A stretch of 64,000 nucleotides of DNA from JAOADN01 sp049323795 (GTDB lineage: Bacteria > Pseudomonadota > Alphaproteobacteria > Rhodobacterales > Rhodobacteraceae), in contig JBMOOH010000038.1 of the NCBI GenBank assembly GCA_049323795.1, positions 1 to 64,000 on the forward strand, read 5' to 3'. Positions within the stretch are counted from its first letter, which is position 1. The number at the start of each line of letters is the position of its first letter. Shown piece after piece: positions 1 to 7,674 of the stretch. Below the pieces are notes generated by a model. It saw only the letters and a list, made by a program, of their open reading frames with translations. It made no database searches and was not told the DNA's origin. Both the position numbers and the translations under genes were made by a program.

Positions 1-545
1 GTCGATTCGACGCCGACGCCGCAGGGGCCGCCATCGACGATGGCGGCGATCCGCCGGCCGAGCCCGTCAAGGACGTGGCTGGCGCGGGTCGGGCTGACAT
101 ATCCCGACGGGTTTGCGGACGGCGCGGCCACCGGCCCGCCGAACGCGTGGAGCAGCGCCTGCGCGACGGGGTGCGCCGGAACCCGGACCGCCACGGTCGG
201 CAGTCCGGCGGTCACCAGCGGCGACAGGCCGGCCCCGGGCCGGAGCGGCAGCACCAGCGTCAGCGGACCCGGCCAGAAGGCGGCGGCGAGGCGTTCGGCG
301 AGCGCGCCGAACACCGCCTGGCACCGCGCCGCCGCGATGTCCGCGACATGGACGATCAGGGGATTGAACCGCGGGCGGCCCTTGGCCTCGAAGATGCGCG
401 CGACGGCGATGTCCGACCGGGCGTCGCCGCCGAGGCCGTAGACCGTCTCGGTCGGAAAGGCGACGAGCGCACCGAGGCGGAGAAGCCCGGCGGCGCGTGC
501 GATGCCCTCGGCATCGGGCGCAAGGATGTCCGCAGGCCGGATCAT
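1..545 (-). CDS. L-threonylcarbamoyladenylate synthase (Sua5/YrdC/YwlC family), 3' end cut off by the window edge
   Basis: This enzyme makes threonylcarbamoyl-AMP from threonine, bicarbonate and ATP, the first step of the t6A37 modification of ANN-decoding tRNAs in the cytoplasm. The reverse strand reads from an ATG at 545. It shows the YrdC-fold signatures: PTETVYGLGGDA at about residues 31-42, a KGRPRFNPLIVHV segment near residue 55, and PSANPSG further on. About 181 codons are present, which covers the YrdC domain. The stop and any C-terminal Sua5 domain lie beyond position 1, so the short TsaC form and the long Sua5 form cannot be told apart. It is transcribed divergently from the acyl-CoA dehydrogenase gene at 658. 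Confidence 0.93.
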   Translation of the reverse strand, partial: MIRPADILAPDAEGIARAAGLLRLGALVAFPTETVYGLGGDARSDIAVARIFEAKGRPRFNPLIVHVADIAAARCQAVFGALAERLAAAFWPGPLTLVLPLRPGAGLSPLVTAGLPTVAVRVPAHPVAQALLHAFGGPVAAPSANPSGYVSPTRASHVLDGLGRRIAAIVDGGPCGVGVES

Positions 546-657
546 GAGGCGGTGACGCAGCGTTTCCGGTTGCCCGCCCGGAGGCGGAGGTTAACGTGGG
601 CACACCCCTTCTAGGGGCGGACCTGCCGGATTGGAAGCGGTCCGCCGGAGATGCGAG

Positions 658-2349
658 ATGTCCTTCCGTTCGCCGGTCACGGATTACGCCTTCCTCCTGC
701 GCCACCTGGTGCCGCTGGCCCCGGTTCTGGCAACGGCGCGCTATGCGCATGTCGATGCGGACATGGCCGCTGCCGCGCTCTCGGGCGCCGCGCGGCTCTG
801 CGACGAGGTGCTGGCCCCGCTCGGCCGGGCGGGCGACCTGCATCCCGCGCGGCTCGAGAACGGCGCGGTCCGCTCGCCGCCGGGCTTTGCCGAAGGATAC
901 CGCGCCATCGCCGAAGGCGGCTGGATATCGGTCTGCGCCCCGATCGCGCACGGGGGCATGGGCCTGCCGCTGACCCTCGGCGCGGCGGTGAACGAGATGA
1001 TGTCGGGCGCCTGCCTCGCGCTCCAGCTCTGCCCGCTGCTGACCCAGGGCCAGATCGAGGCTCTCGATGCCCATGCCGGGGAGTTCGTCCGCGCGGTCTT
1101 CCTGCCGAAGCTCGTCTCGGGGGAATGGACCGGCACGATGAACCTGACCGAGCCGCAGGCGGGCAGCGACGTGGGCGCGCTGCGGACGGTGGCGGTGCCT
1201 GCCGGCGACGGAACCCACGCGATCACCGGCAGGAAGATCTTCATCACCTGGGGCGACACGGACTTTGCCGACAACGTCTGCCACCTGGTGCTGGCGCGGC
1301 TGCCCGACGGCGGACCCGGAACCCGGGGCATCAGCCTCTTCCTCGTGCCGAAGCGGCTTCCCGGCGCCGATGGACGGGCGGGCGTGGCGAACGCGGTGCG
1401 CGTCGTCCGGCTCGAGCACAAGCTCGGCCTGCATGGCTCGCCGACCTGCGAGATGGCCTACGAGGGGGCCAAGGGCTGGATGGTCGGACCGCCCCACGGC
1501 GGGATGGCCGCGATGTTCACGATGATGAACAGCGCCCGGCTCGGGGTCGGGCTGCAGGGTGTCGGAGTCGCCGAGGCCGCGCTCCAGAGCGCCGTGGCCT
1601 ATGCCCGGGACCGCGAGCAGTCGGGCCGCATCATCGACCACGCCGACGTGCGCAGGATGCTGGCCGGGATGCGCGCCGATGTCTTCGCCGCCCGCGCGAT
1701 CGGCCTCTCCTGCGCCTGGGCGGGCGACATGGCACGGGCCACCGGCGATCCGGCGCAGGCCGCCCGCGCGGCGCTGCTGACGCCGGTGGCCAAGGCCTTC
1801 GGAACCGATGTGGGCACCGCCGTTTCGCAGGACTGCATGCAGGTCCACGGCGGCATGGGATATGCCGAGGAGACCGGCGTGGCGCAGTTCTACCGCGACG
1901 TGCGCGCGACCCCGATCTACGAGGGCACGAACGGCATCCAGGCGATGGATCTCGTCGGCCGCAAGATGGCCGACGGCGGCGAGGCGATGTTCCGGCTTGT
2001 CGACGAGGTGCAGGCCTCGGCCGAGGCGGCACGGGCGTCGTGTCCGGCGGTGTCGGGGCAGGTCTGGGCCGCGGCCGAGGCGCTGCGCGAGGGCACCGAC
2101 GCGCTCCTGGCCCAGTCGAACGCCGACCGCTTCGCCGGGGCCGTTGCCTATCTGCGCGCCGTGGCCCGGGTGCTCGGCGCCCATTTCCACCTGAGGGCCG
2201 TCGCGGCCGAGGGCGGCAGCGGTCCGCGCGCCGCACTCGCGCAGTTCTATGCGTCGCGGCTTCTGCCGGAACATGCTGCGGCGCTGGCCTCGGCCCGCGG
2301 CGGCGCGGCCGAGGTTCTCGCCGTCTCGGAGGATGCCCTCGTTCCATGA
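658..2349 (+). CDS. Acyl-CoA dehydrogenase, DmdC-like long form
   Basis: This is an FAD-dependent acyl-CoA dehydrogenase of the long (about 560-600 residue) type that includes 3-methylmercaptopropionyl-CoA dehydrogenase DmdC and fatty-acid enzymes. It would oxidise an acyl-CoA to the enoyl-CoA and pass electrons to ETF. An ETF-ubiquinone oxidoreductase gene lies at 7675. Visible signatures are MNLTEPQAGSDVGALR (substrate/FAD loop), GLHGSPTC, QVHGGMGY and YEGTNGIQAMDLVGRKM, the last near the usual end of the catalytic core, followed by the extra C-terminal domain. The ATG at 658 (MSFRSPVTDY) has GGAG upstream; an in-frame ATG at 631 is less likely. The product is 563 residues. Its substrate cannot be read from the sequence. 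The stop overlaps the start of the decayed MBL-fold gene, suggesting they once formed a coupled operon. Confidence 0.93.
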   Translation: MSFRSPVTDYAFLLRHLVPLAPVLATARYAHVDADMAAAALSGAARLCDEVLAPLGRAGDLHPARLENGAVRSPPGFAEGYRAIAEGGWISVCAPIAHGGMGLPLTLGAAVNEMMSGACLALQLCPLLTQGQIEALDAHAGEFVRAVFLPKLVSGEWTGTMNLTEPQAGSDVGALRTVAVPAGDGTHAITGRKIFITWGDTDFADNVCHLVLARLPDGGPGTRGISLFLVPKRLPGADGRAGVANAVRVVRLEHKLGLHGSPTCEMAYEGAKGWMVGPPHGGMAAMFTMMNSARLGVGLQGVGVAEAALQSAVAYARDREQSGRIIDHADVRRMLAGMRADVFAARAIGLSCAWAGDMARATGDPAQAARAALLTPVAKAFGTDVGTAVSQDCMQVHGGMGYAEETGVAQFYRDVRATPIYEGTNGIQAMDLVGRKMADGGEAMFRLVDEVQASAEAARASCPAVSGQVWAAAEALREGTDALLAQSNADRFAGAVAYLRAVARVLGAHFHLRAVAAEGGSGPRAALAQFYASRLLPEHAAALASARGGAAEVLAVSEDALVP

Positions 2350-3007
2350 CGGATGCGGGCGCGCCCGGGTTCGGCGGGGATCCGGCATCCCCGTGCAGAG
2401 GCTCCGCCGCCCGGCACGGCGGCAGAGGTGGCCGAGGGCATCCTCTGGATGCGCCTTTCGCTTCGGGCCGCGCCTGGCCATGTGAACGTCTTCGCGCTGG
2501 ACGAGGGCGGCGGCTGGACCGTCGTGGACACCGGCGACGGACACGGCCGGGACACGTGACCCTCTGTCTTCGGATGCGGACGCCGTCATCGGCGGAGAAC
2601 AGGTTCTGCCCGGCATCTCGCCCAATCTCGGTGTCCATGCGACCGAGCCCGATGCCGACCCGGTGTCGGACTGGCTTGCCTCCTGCGAGCGGCTTCTGCC
2701 CCACGCGACCGACCGGGCGCTGGCTCCGCCCGGGCACAAGCTGCCCTACCGGGGGTTGCCGCGCCGGCTCTCCCATCTGATCGGCAATCGCCACGGCGCG
2801 CTCGGCCGGCTGCGCGCCGCGCTGGCCGAGGGGTCGCGGACGGCGGCGGGTTGCTTCGCCGCGCTCTTGCAGCACGAAATCGGCGAGGCCGAATGCGGAT
2901 TGACCCTTGCAGAGGCGGTGGCGCATCTCAATCATCTCCCTGCCGCGGGCGAAGTCGTCCGGGACAGGCGGCAGGACGGAGCCTGGCTATGGGCCGCGAC
3001 GGCGTGA
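2346..3007 (+). pseudogene. Remnant of an MBL-fold metallo-hydrolase (internal deletion plus frameshifts)
   Basis: A start ATG overlaps the stop of the acyl-CoA dehydrogenase gene, but the family-like sequence is spread over three frames. The first codons (MTDAGAPGFGG) are in one frame. The N-terminal beta-strand segment (EVAEGILWMRLSL...HVNVFAL...WTVVDTG) is in a second, which stops at 2557-2559. The C-terminal part, from about 2582 (VIGGEQVLPGISPN...DWLAS...LAPPGHKLPYRGL) to the stop at 3005-3007, is in a third. The metal-binding HxHxDH segment that should follow VVDTG is missing. A short GHVTL-like stretch just after the junction matches what normally precedes the GEQVLPGISPN strand, so a deletion of several hundred bases is likely. 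MBL-fold genes commonly follow this kind of dehydrogenase gene. A non-functional product is very likely. Confidence 0.85.
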
Positions 3008-3492
3008 CCGACGAGATACGGACTTCGGTCGAGGCGGCCGAGAACGCTGTCCTCCCCGAGGCGCGCGTGGTCCATGTCGTTCCCGGTACCCCGCCCACCC
3101 CCGAGATCGAGCCGCTTCCGGCCGGCGTCGCGTCCCGGCCGTTCGAGGGCAAGTCCCCGGCACAATGGGCCTACGAGCGGCTGATCCTCTACATCAAGAA
3201 CTTCGAGGAGCAGCTGAACGACGCGCAGGAAGTGGCGATGGGCTTCGCCGGCGGCGACGCGGGTGTGCTGCGCATCGAAGGCATCGGCTACTTCGCGCCG
3301 GACATCCTGACCTTCTACGGGCAGGACGAGAACGGTGACCGCACGCAGCTCATCCAGCATGTGAGCCAGCTTTCGGTGATTCTCCGCGCGGTGCCCAAGC
3401 CCACCGAGGCGGACCAGCCCCGCCGCATCGGTTTCCGTCTGGCCGACGATCTCGGGCGGGCTGAGGGCGCTGCGCCCCTCGCGAACCCGTGA
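2989..3492 (+). CDS. DUF6173 family protein
   Basis: A 167-residue soluble protein with no signal peptide or membrane segment. After an acidic, proline-rich head (residues about 1-50), a conserved core begins at FEGKSPAQWAYERLILYIKNFEEQLND and continues through MGFAGGDAGVLRIEGIGYF and TQLIQHVSQLSVILRAVPK, which I recognise as DUF6173. The function is unknown. The ATG at 2989 lies inside the last codons of the decayed MBL gene, a 19-base overlap in another frame. This gene is intact with regular codon use. Longer in-frame extensions upstream only read the pseudogene out of frame. Confidence 0.75.
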   Translation: MGRDGVTDEIRTSVEAAENAVLPEARVVHVVPGTPPTPEIEPLPAGVASRPFEGKSPAQWAYERLILYIKNFEEQLNDAQEVAMGFAGGDAGVLRIEGIGYFAPDILTFYGQDENGDRTQLIQHVSQLSVILRAVPKPTEADQPRRIGFRLADDLGRAEGAAPLANP

Positions 3493-3544
3493 CAGGCCGT
3501 CACGAATGGGCTATGCGGGGCGGGATGCCACAAGAGGACCGAAA

Positions 3545-3691
3545 ATGGCCGAACACAGCCCCGGACACAGCCCCGGCAGCATGGATATCCGCACGCAGGA
3601 AAAGACCTTCCATGGCTTCATACGACTCGTGAAGTGGGGGTTCATCCTGGTCTTCGGCGTGCTGATCTTCCTTGCGCTCGTGAACGCATGA
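3545..3691 (+). CDS. aa3-type cytochrome c oxidase subunit IV (short alphaproteobacterial form)
   Basis: A 48-residue protein with a polar, His/Gly-rich N-terminus, the family signature MDIRTQEKTFHGFIRLVKWG, and one C-terminal transmembrane helix ending ALVNA. This matches the small subunit IV of the aa3 cytochrome c oxidase of Rhodobacter and Paracoccus, a single-helix accessory subunit in the cytoplasmic membrane. AGAGGACC lies just upstream of the ATG. The stop overlaps the ATG of the following lipoprotein gene (ATGA), so the two are probably translationally coupled. The catalytic subunits are not in this window. Confidence 0.9.
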   Translation: MAEHSPGHSPGSMDIRTQEKTFHGFIRLVKWGFILVFGVLIFLALVNA

Positions 3692-4317
3692 CCGGGGAGG
3701 GGCGCTGGATGCGCGCGGTCGTCCGACGCCTTGCCCTGATCGTTGTCCCGCTCCTGCTGGCGGCCTGCGGCGCCGACCGGACCTGGGCGCCCGACGAGGC
3801 CGTGCAGCGCGCCGCCTTCGTGTCGGGCGAGCCGCCCTCGGTTACGCTCTACACCGTTCTGCGTAAACCGGTGGATGCCGGTGCGCATTCGGCGCTGATG
3901 ATCGATTCGACGCAGCGCGTGATGTTCGACCCGGCGGGAACCTGGTGGCATCCGAGCGTGCCGATCCGCAACGATGTCCATTACGGCATCACCGAGCAGA
4001 TGCGGAAGTTCTACATCGACTACCACGCGCGCGCGACCTACGACGTCGTCGAACAGAAGGTCTACGTGACCCCCGAGGTGGCGGCGCTGGTGCTCAGGCG
4101 CGCGCAGGAATACGGCCCGGTGCCGAAGGGGTTCTGCGGCATCGGGGTGATCGGGGTGCTGCGGGGCGTTCCGGGGTTCGAATCGATACCCACCGCCTTC
4201 AATCCCGTGCGCATCATGAAGGCCTTCGGGAAGCTCCCCGGCGTGATCGAAAAGCGCTACCAGGACGGCGACCCCGCCAACAATTCCGGCATCCTGCTCG
4301 CCCAGGCGAAGCAGTAG
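3688..4317 (+). CDS. Conserved lipoprotein of unknown function
   Basis: A 209-residue product starting at the ATG that overlaps the previous stop; MRAVVRR at 3709 is an alternative start after a GGAGGGG. A hydrophobic stretch ends in the lipobox LLLAACG, so it should be lipidated and anchored in the inner or outer membrane facing the periplasm. The mature part has no motif I recognise. Segments worth noting are LYTVLRKPVDAGAHSALMI, PAGTWWHPSVPI and KGFCGIGVIGVLRGV. It sits between the oxidase subunit IV gene and the mobA fusion, ending one base before the latter's start. A role with either neighbour is not evident. Confidence 0.8.
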   Translation: MTGEGRWMRAVVRRLALIVVPLLLAACGADRTWAPDEAVQRAAFVSGEPPSVTLYTVLRKPVDAGAHSALMIDSTQRVMFDPAGTWWHPSVPIRNDVHYGITEQMRKFYIDYHARATYDVVEQKVYVTPEVAALVLRRAQEYGPVPKGFCGIGVIGVLRGVPGFESIPTAFNPVRIMKAFGKLPGVIEKRYQDGDPANNSGILLAQAKQ

Positions 4318-4318
4318 G

Positions 4319-5878
4319 ATGGCCGTCCCGCCGGGGACGGCTCCGCCCCGGATCGCCGGCCTGATCCTTGCCGGCGGGCAGGGCCGGCGGATGGGCGGCG
4401 CGGACAAGGCGTTCCTCGACCCGGGCGGCGGGCCGCTCGTGGGACAGGTTCTGCTCCGGCTTGCGCCGCAGGTCTGCTGCGTCGCGATCTCGGCGAACGG
4501 CGATCCGGCGCGGTTCTCAGGCTACGGCTGCGCCGTTCTTGCCGATGAGGGCCCCGCCGGCGAAGGACCGCTCGCCGGGGTGCTGGCGGGCCTTGCCTGG
4601 GCCCGCGCGGCGGGGGCCGGCGCACTCGTCACCGTGGCCGTCGACAGCCCGTTCTTCCCCGCCGATCTGGTGCGCCGCCTCGCCGGGGCGGCGGGCCGCG
4701 GGTCCGGCGCCGCCTTCGCCGCGTCGGCCGGACGCGCGCATGCCACCTTCGCGCTGTGGCCGGTCGAAGCGCACGGGCGTCTTGCAGAGGCCTTCGCGGG
4801 GGGGATGCGGCGGTTGCAGGATGCCGCCGCGCTCCTGCGGGCCGTTGCCTGCGACTTCGCGCCGGCCGGGGACGGCGGCGACCCCTTCTTCAACGTCAAC
4901 ACGCCCGACGACCTTGCCTCGGCGGCGTGGCGCGCAAGGCAGCGCCCCGCCCCCCCCGCCCCCTTTGCCCGCGTCGTCGTCGCCGGCTGGTCCGCGGCCT
5001 CGGTGCCGCTGCGCCGGGGGACGGAGCCGATCCGGATCGGAGAGGCGACCGCGGAAGGGGGGGCGCCGCCGGTCCATGTCCCGACCCGCCATCAGGCCGC
5101 GCAGGTGCTGTCGGCGCGCATCGGCGGGGTACTCGACCGCGGCGAGCGTCTGCTGCTCGGGCTCGACTTCGCCTTCGGCTATCCCGCCGGCTTCGCGGCA
5201 CGGCTGACGGGCCGGGCCGAGGCGCCCGCCGTCTGGGACTGGCTGGCAGAGGCCGTCACCGACGATGCCAGCAACCGGAACAACCGCTTCGCCGTCGCGG
5301 ACCGCATCAATCGCCTGTTTCCCGCCGGCAGCGGCCCGTTCTGGGGACGGCCCCGGCTGTTCCGCTCGGATGCGCTTGCCGCGCGGAGGGTCCGCGATCT
5401 GTCCCTGTCGGGCCTCGCCGAACACCGGCTCGTCGAATGTGCGCTCCGGTCCTCGGCCGCACCGGGCCGCGCGGTCGGTTCGGTCTGGCAGCTCTGCTAC
5501 GCCGGGGCGGCCGGCAGCCGGGCCCTTCTGGGCCTGCCGATGCTGTCGCGCCTGCGCCGGAAGTTCGGTGCCGCGATCTCGGTCTGGCCATTCGAGGACC
5601 GTCCGGCCCCCGTGACGCTGGCCGAAATCCGTCCGGCGCTGATCGACTCCGTGCTCCGGGCCGCATCGGGCCACGAGGCAAGGGACGCCGCACAGGTCGA
5701 TCTTCTGGCCCGCGCGCTCTCCCGTCTCGCCGCGACGGGCCGGATTGCGCCGCTGTTCGACCTTCCGCCGTCGCTGTCTGCCGCCGCCCGCACGGATGTC
5801 GTCCGGGAAGAAGGCTGGATCCTCGGCGCGGGACACCAGAGCGCCCCGGCCGGTGCCCCTGAAGGTCCGGCCGGGTGA
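4319..5878 (+). CDS. mobA: MobA molybdenum cofactor guanylyltransferase fused to an RNase H-like (DUF429-like) domain
   Basis: Residues about 10-205 form a MobA nucleotidyltransferase domain, which transfers GMP from GTP to molybdopterin. Signatures are LILAGGQGRRMGGADKAFL, VAVDSPFFPADLV (metal-binding Asp) and FFNVNTPDDL. Residues about 210-519 resemble a separate alphaproteobacterial protein usually annotated 'molybdopterin guanine dinucleotide synthesis', with an RNase H/DUF429-like layout: VVVAGWSAAS, GLDFAFGYPAGFAARL, NRFAVADRINRLFP, SVWPFE and a late RDAAQVDLLARAL. As I recall the family, the first motif normally reads DWSA; here it is GWSA, which would remove an acidic residue. The frame is open across the joint with no stop. 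The two halves are usually separate adjacent genes, so this looks like a gene fusion. MobA activity is well supported; the role of the second half is unknown. Confidence 0.88.
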   Translation: MAVPPGTAPPRIAGLILAGGQGRRMGGADKAFLDPGGGPLVGQVLLRLAPQVCCVAISANGDPARFSGYGCAVLADEGPAGEGPLAGVLAGLAWARAAGAGALVTVAVDSPFFPADLVRRLAGAAGRGSGAAFAASAGRAHATFALWPVEAHGRLAEAFAGGMRRLQDAAALLRAVACDFAPAGDGGDPFFNVNTPDDLASAAWRARQRPAPPAPFARVVVAGWSAASVPLRRGTEPIRIGEATAEGGAPPVHVPTRHQAAQVLSARIGGVLDRGERLLLGLDFAFGYPAGFAARLTGRAEAPAVWDWLAEAVTDDASNRNNRFAVADRINRLFPAGSGPFWGRPRLFRSDALAARRVRDLSLSGLAEHRLVECALRSSAAPGRAVGSVWQLCYAGAAGSRALLGLPMLSRLRRKFGAAISVWPFEDRPAPVTLAEIRPALIDSVLRAASGHEARDAAQVDLLARALSRLAATGRIAPLFDLPPSLSAAARTDVVREEGWILGAGHQSAPAGAPEGPAG

Positions 5879-5898
5879 CTCTGCGCCCGGACATGGCG

Positions 5899-6900
5899 TC
5901 AGTCGAATATGCCCGTGACGCGGCCGAGCAGCATGAAGGCCCGTGCGGTCCGCGTGTCCGACAGCCCGGCAAGCTCCGGATCCGAAAGCAGGGGCTCGCA
6001 GTCGGCCAGGACCCTGTCGAACTGCCGCAGGAAGTGGTGGCAGGCGTCGCGGAAGACCGTGTCCGACCGCATCCGGGCAGCCGACAGGGCGAGGCTCGAC
6101 CGGTCGCGCACGCCTCCGAGCGGGGCGACAGCCCGCCCGCGTTCGCCCCGCGCGAAGCGCCGCCAGAGCTCGACGCGCGCGCGCTCCGGTGTCAGGTCGT
6201 CCATGAAGATGCCGTCCTCGGCGAGAAGCGTGAGGACATCCTGCGCGGCGCGGATCAGCCTGGCGATGCCGCGGTCGCCAAGCGCGCGCCTGAGGGCGCG
6301 GAAGCCTTCGGCATCATCGGGGGAGTCGGGGAAGTCGAGCGCGCGGATCAGGTCCACCGAAGCAACCGGGGTCTGGCCCACCTCTGCGACCTGTCCGAGG
6401 GCGAGGGCGGGCTGGTGTTCGTCCGCATCCCCGCTGCCGGCCGGCGGGCGGTCGGAAAGCGCGGCTTCCCGGCGCGAGACGAAGCGGGGAGGGGGTGCGA
6501 CCTCGGGGGGCACGGCGGCTGTCAAGGGGGCCGGCACGGTCGCCGCGGCGCCGTTCGTCCGCGGCCCGTGGCCCGGCTGGGGCGCCCTCGTCGCCGCGAG
6601 GGCGCTGCGCAGGGCCTCGGTCTCGGCCGAGAGTGACCGCCGCATTCCTGCCGCCCAGGCGAGCGCCCACACGAGGGCGATGGGCGCGAGGAATCCCGCC
6701 AGGACCGCCGAAACCGTCAGCAGCCTGCCGGGACCGGAGGAGCCCGTGAGGATCGCCGCCGCCCAGAGCGCCAGCCAGATACCGGTCGCGATCGCGGCGG
6801 CCCGTGCGGGCGGACCCATGCGCCGTTCAGGTGGCCGGCGCTTGGAGAGCGCCAGGCCCGGACCTGGAAGGTGCTTCGGATCGTGAACCGGTTCCGGCAT
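5899..6900 (-). CDS. Conserved Rhodobacteraceae membrane protein, function unknown
   Basis: A 333-residue protein read from the ATG at 6900 (MPEPVHDPKHLPGPGLALSKRR). Two adjacent hydrophobic helices at about residues 29-48 and 53-75 are followed by a proline/alanine-rich linker and then an alpha-helical cytoplasmic domain from about residue 160 (VASVDLIRALDFPDSPDDAEGF...). No catalytic motif is recognised. It lies 23 bases downstream of greA on the same strand and ends 20 bases from the mobA fusion, which converges on it. It is probably co-transcribed with greA. Confidence 0.7.
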   Translation of the reverse strand: MPEPVHDPKHLPGPGLALSKRRPPERRMGPPARAAAIATGIWLALWAAAILTGSSGPGRLLTVSAVLAGFLAPIALVWALAWAAGMRRSLSAETEALRSALAATRAPQPGHGPRTNGAAATVPAPLTAAVPPEVAPPPRFVSRREAALSDRPPAGSGDADEHQPALALGQVAEVGQTPVASVDLIRALDFPDSPDDAEGFRALRRALGDRGIARLIRAAQDVLTLLAEDGIFMDDLTPERARVELWRRFARGERGRAVAPLGGVRDRSSLALSAARMRSDTVFRDACHHFLRQFDRVLADCEPLLSDPELAGLSDTRTARAFMLLGRVTGIFD

Positions 6901-6923
6901 GTCCCCGACCCCCTGTCCGAGGG

Positions 6924-7394
6924 TCAGACGTAGCGGACCGCGACCACTTCGTAGGCCTTCTCGCCGCCCGGCGTGCGGACCTCGACGCTGTCGCCTTCCT
7001 GCTTGCCGATCAGCGCGCGGGCGAGTGGCGAGCGCATGTTCAGAAGTCCCCGCTCGATGTCGGCCTCGGCTTCGCCCACGATCTGATAGGTGCGTTCCTC
7101 CTCGGTGTCCTCGTCGATCAGCGTGACCGTCGCACCGAACTTGATGGTACCCGACAGCCGGGACGTGTCGATGATTTCCGCACGCGAGATGATCGATTCG
7201 AGCTCCTTGATCCGGCCCTCGACAAAGCTCTGCCGCTCCCGCGCGGCGTGGTATTCGGCGTTCTCGGACAGGTCGCCATGCTCGCGCGCCTCGGCGATCG
7301 CCCTGATGACGGCGGGGCGTTCCACGGACTTCAGCGCCCTGAGTTCGCCGTCGAGCGCGTCGAAGCCGCTGCGGGTCATGGGAATCTTTTCCAT
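6924..7394 (-). CDS. greA: Transcription elongation factor GreA
   Basis: GreA rescues backtracked RNA polymerase by stimulating cleavage of the nascent RNA. The product is 156 residues, the normal length. The N-terminal coiled coil contains MEKIPMTRSGFDALDGEL, GDLSENAEYHAARERQ (the acidic D/E pair at its tip) and FVEGRIKELE. The C-terminal FKBP-like domain contains GATVTLIDED and SPLARALIGKQEGDSVEVRTPGG. The start at 7394 gives the classic MEKIPMT N-terminus; an in-frame upstream extension to 7460 is unlikely. Confidence 0.97.
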   Translation of the reverse strand: MEKIPMTRSGFDALDGELRALKSVERPAVIRAIAEAREHGDLSENAEYHAARERQSFVEGRIKELESIISRAEIIDTSRLSGTIKFGATVTLIDEDTEEERTYQIVGEAEADIERGLLNMRSPLARALIGKQEGDSVEVRTPGGEKAYEVVAVRYV

Positions 7395-7674
7395 CTGGGC
7401 CTTCTCGAAATGAAAAAGCCGCGCCGGGTCGGGTGACCAGGGCAGCGGGAACGGCGACATGGGCAGTCAAAAGAGCGCACGCAGGGGTCGATTGCAAGGG
7501 GGGAGACGGGGCAGGACCGAAAAACCCGGAAAACCCGCACATGGCTTGCGCAGGGTGTCCGGTGCGGCGCGGAACGACCGCCGCCCGGTTGATACCGGAC
7601 TGCCGCTGGGTTAGGTGCAACCGGAAGCTCCGGGACGCCGGAGAGGGAGAACCGGTCAACGTCGGGAGGGTGTC

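Noticed and set aside
4170..4200. T-loop-like GGGTTCGAATCGATACC, as in a tRNA
   Set aside because: It lies inside the lipoprotein coding sequence, and no acceptor, D or anticodon arms can be folded around it.
7395..7674. Possible short gene or RNA in the greA-ETF-QO gap
   Set aside because: Open frames here have no family signature or good ribosome-binding site. The gap most likely holds only the divergent promoters.
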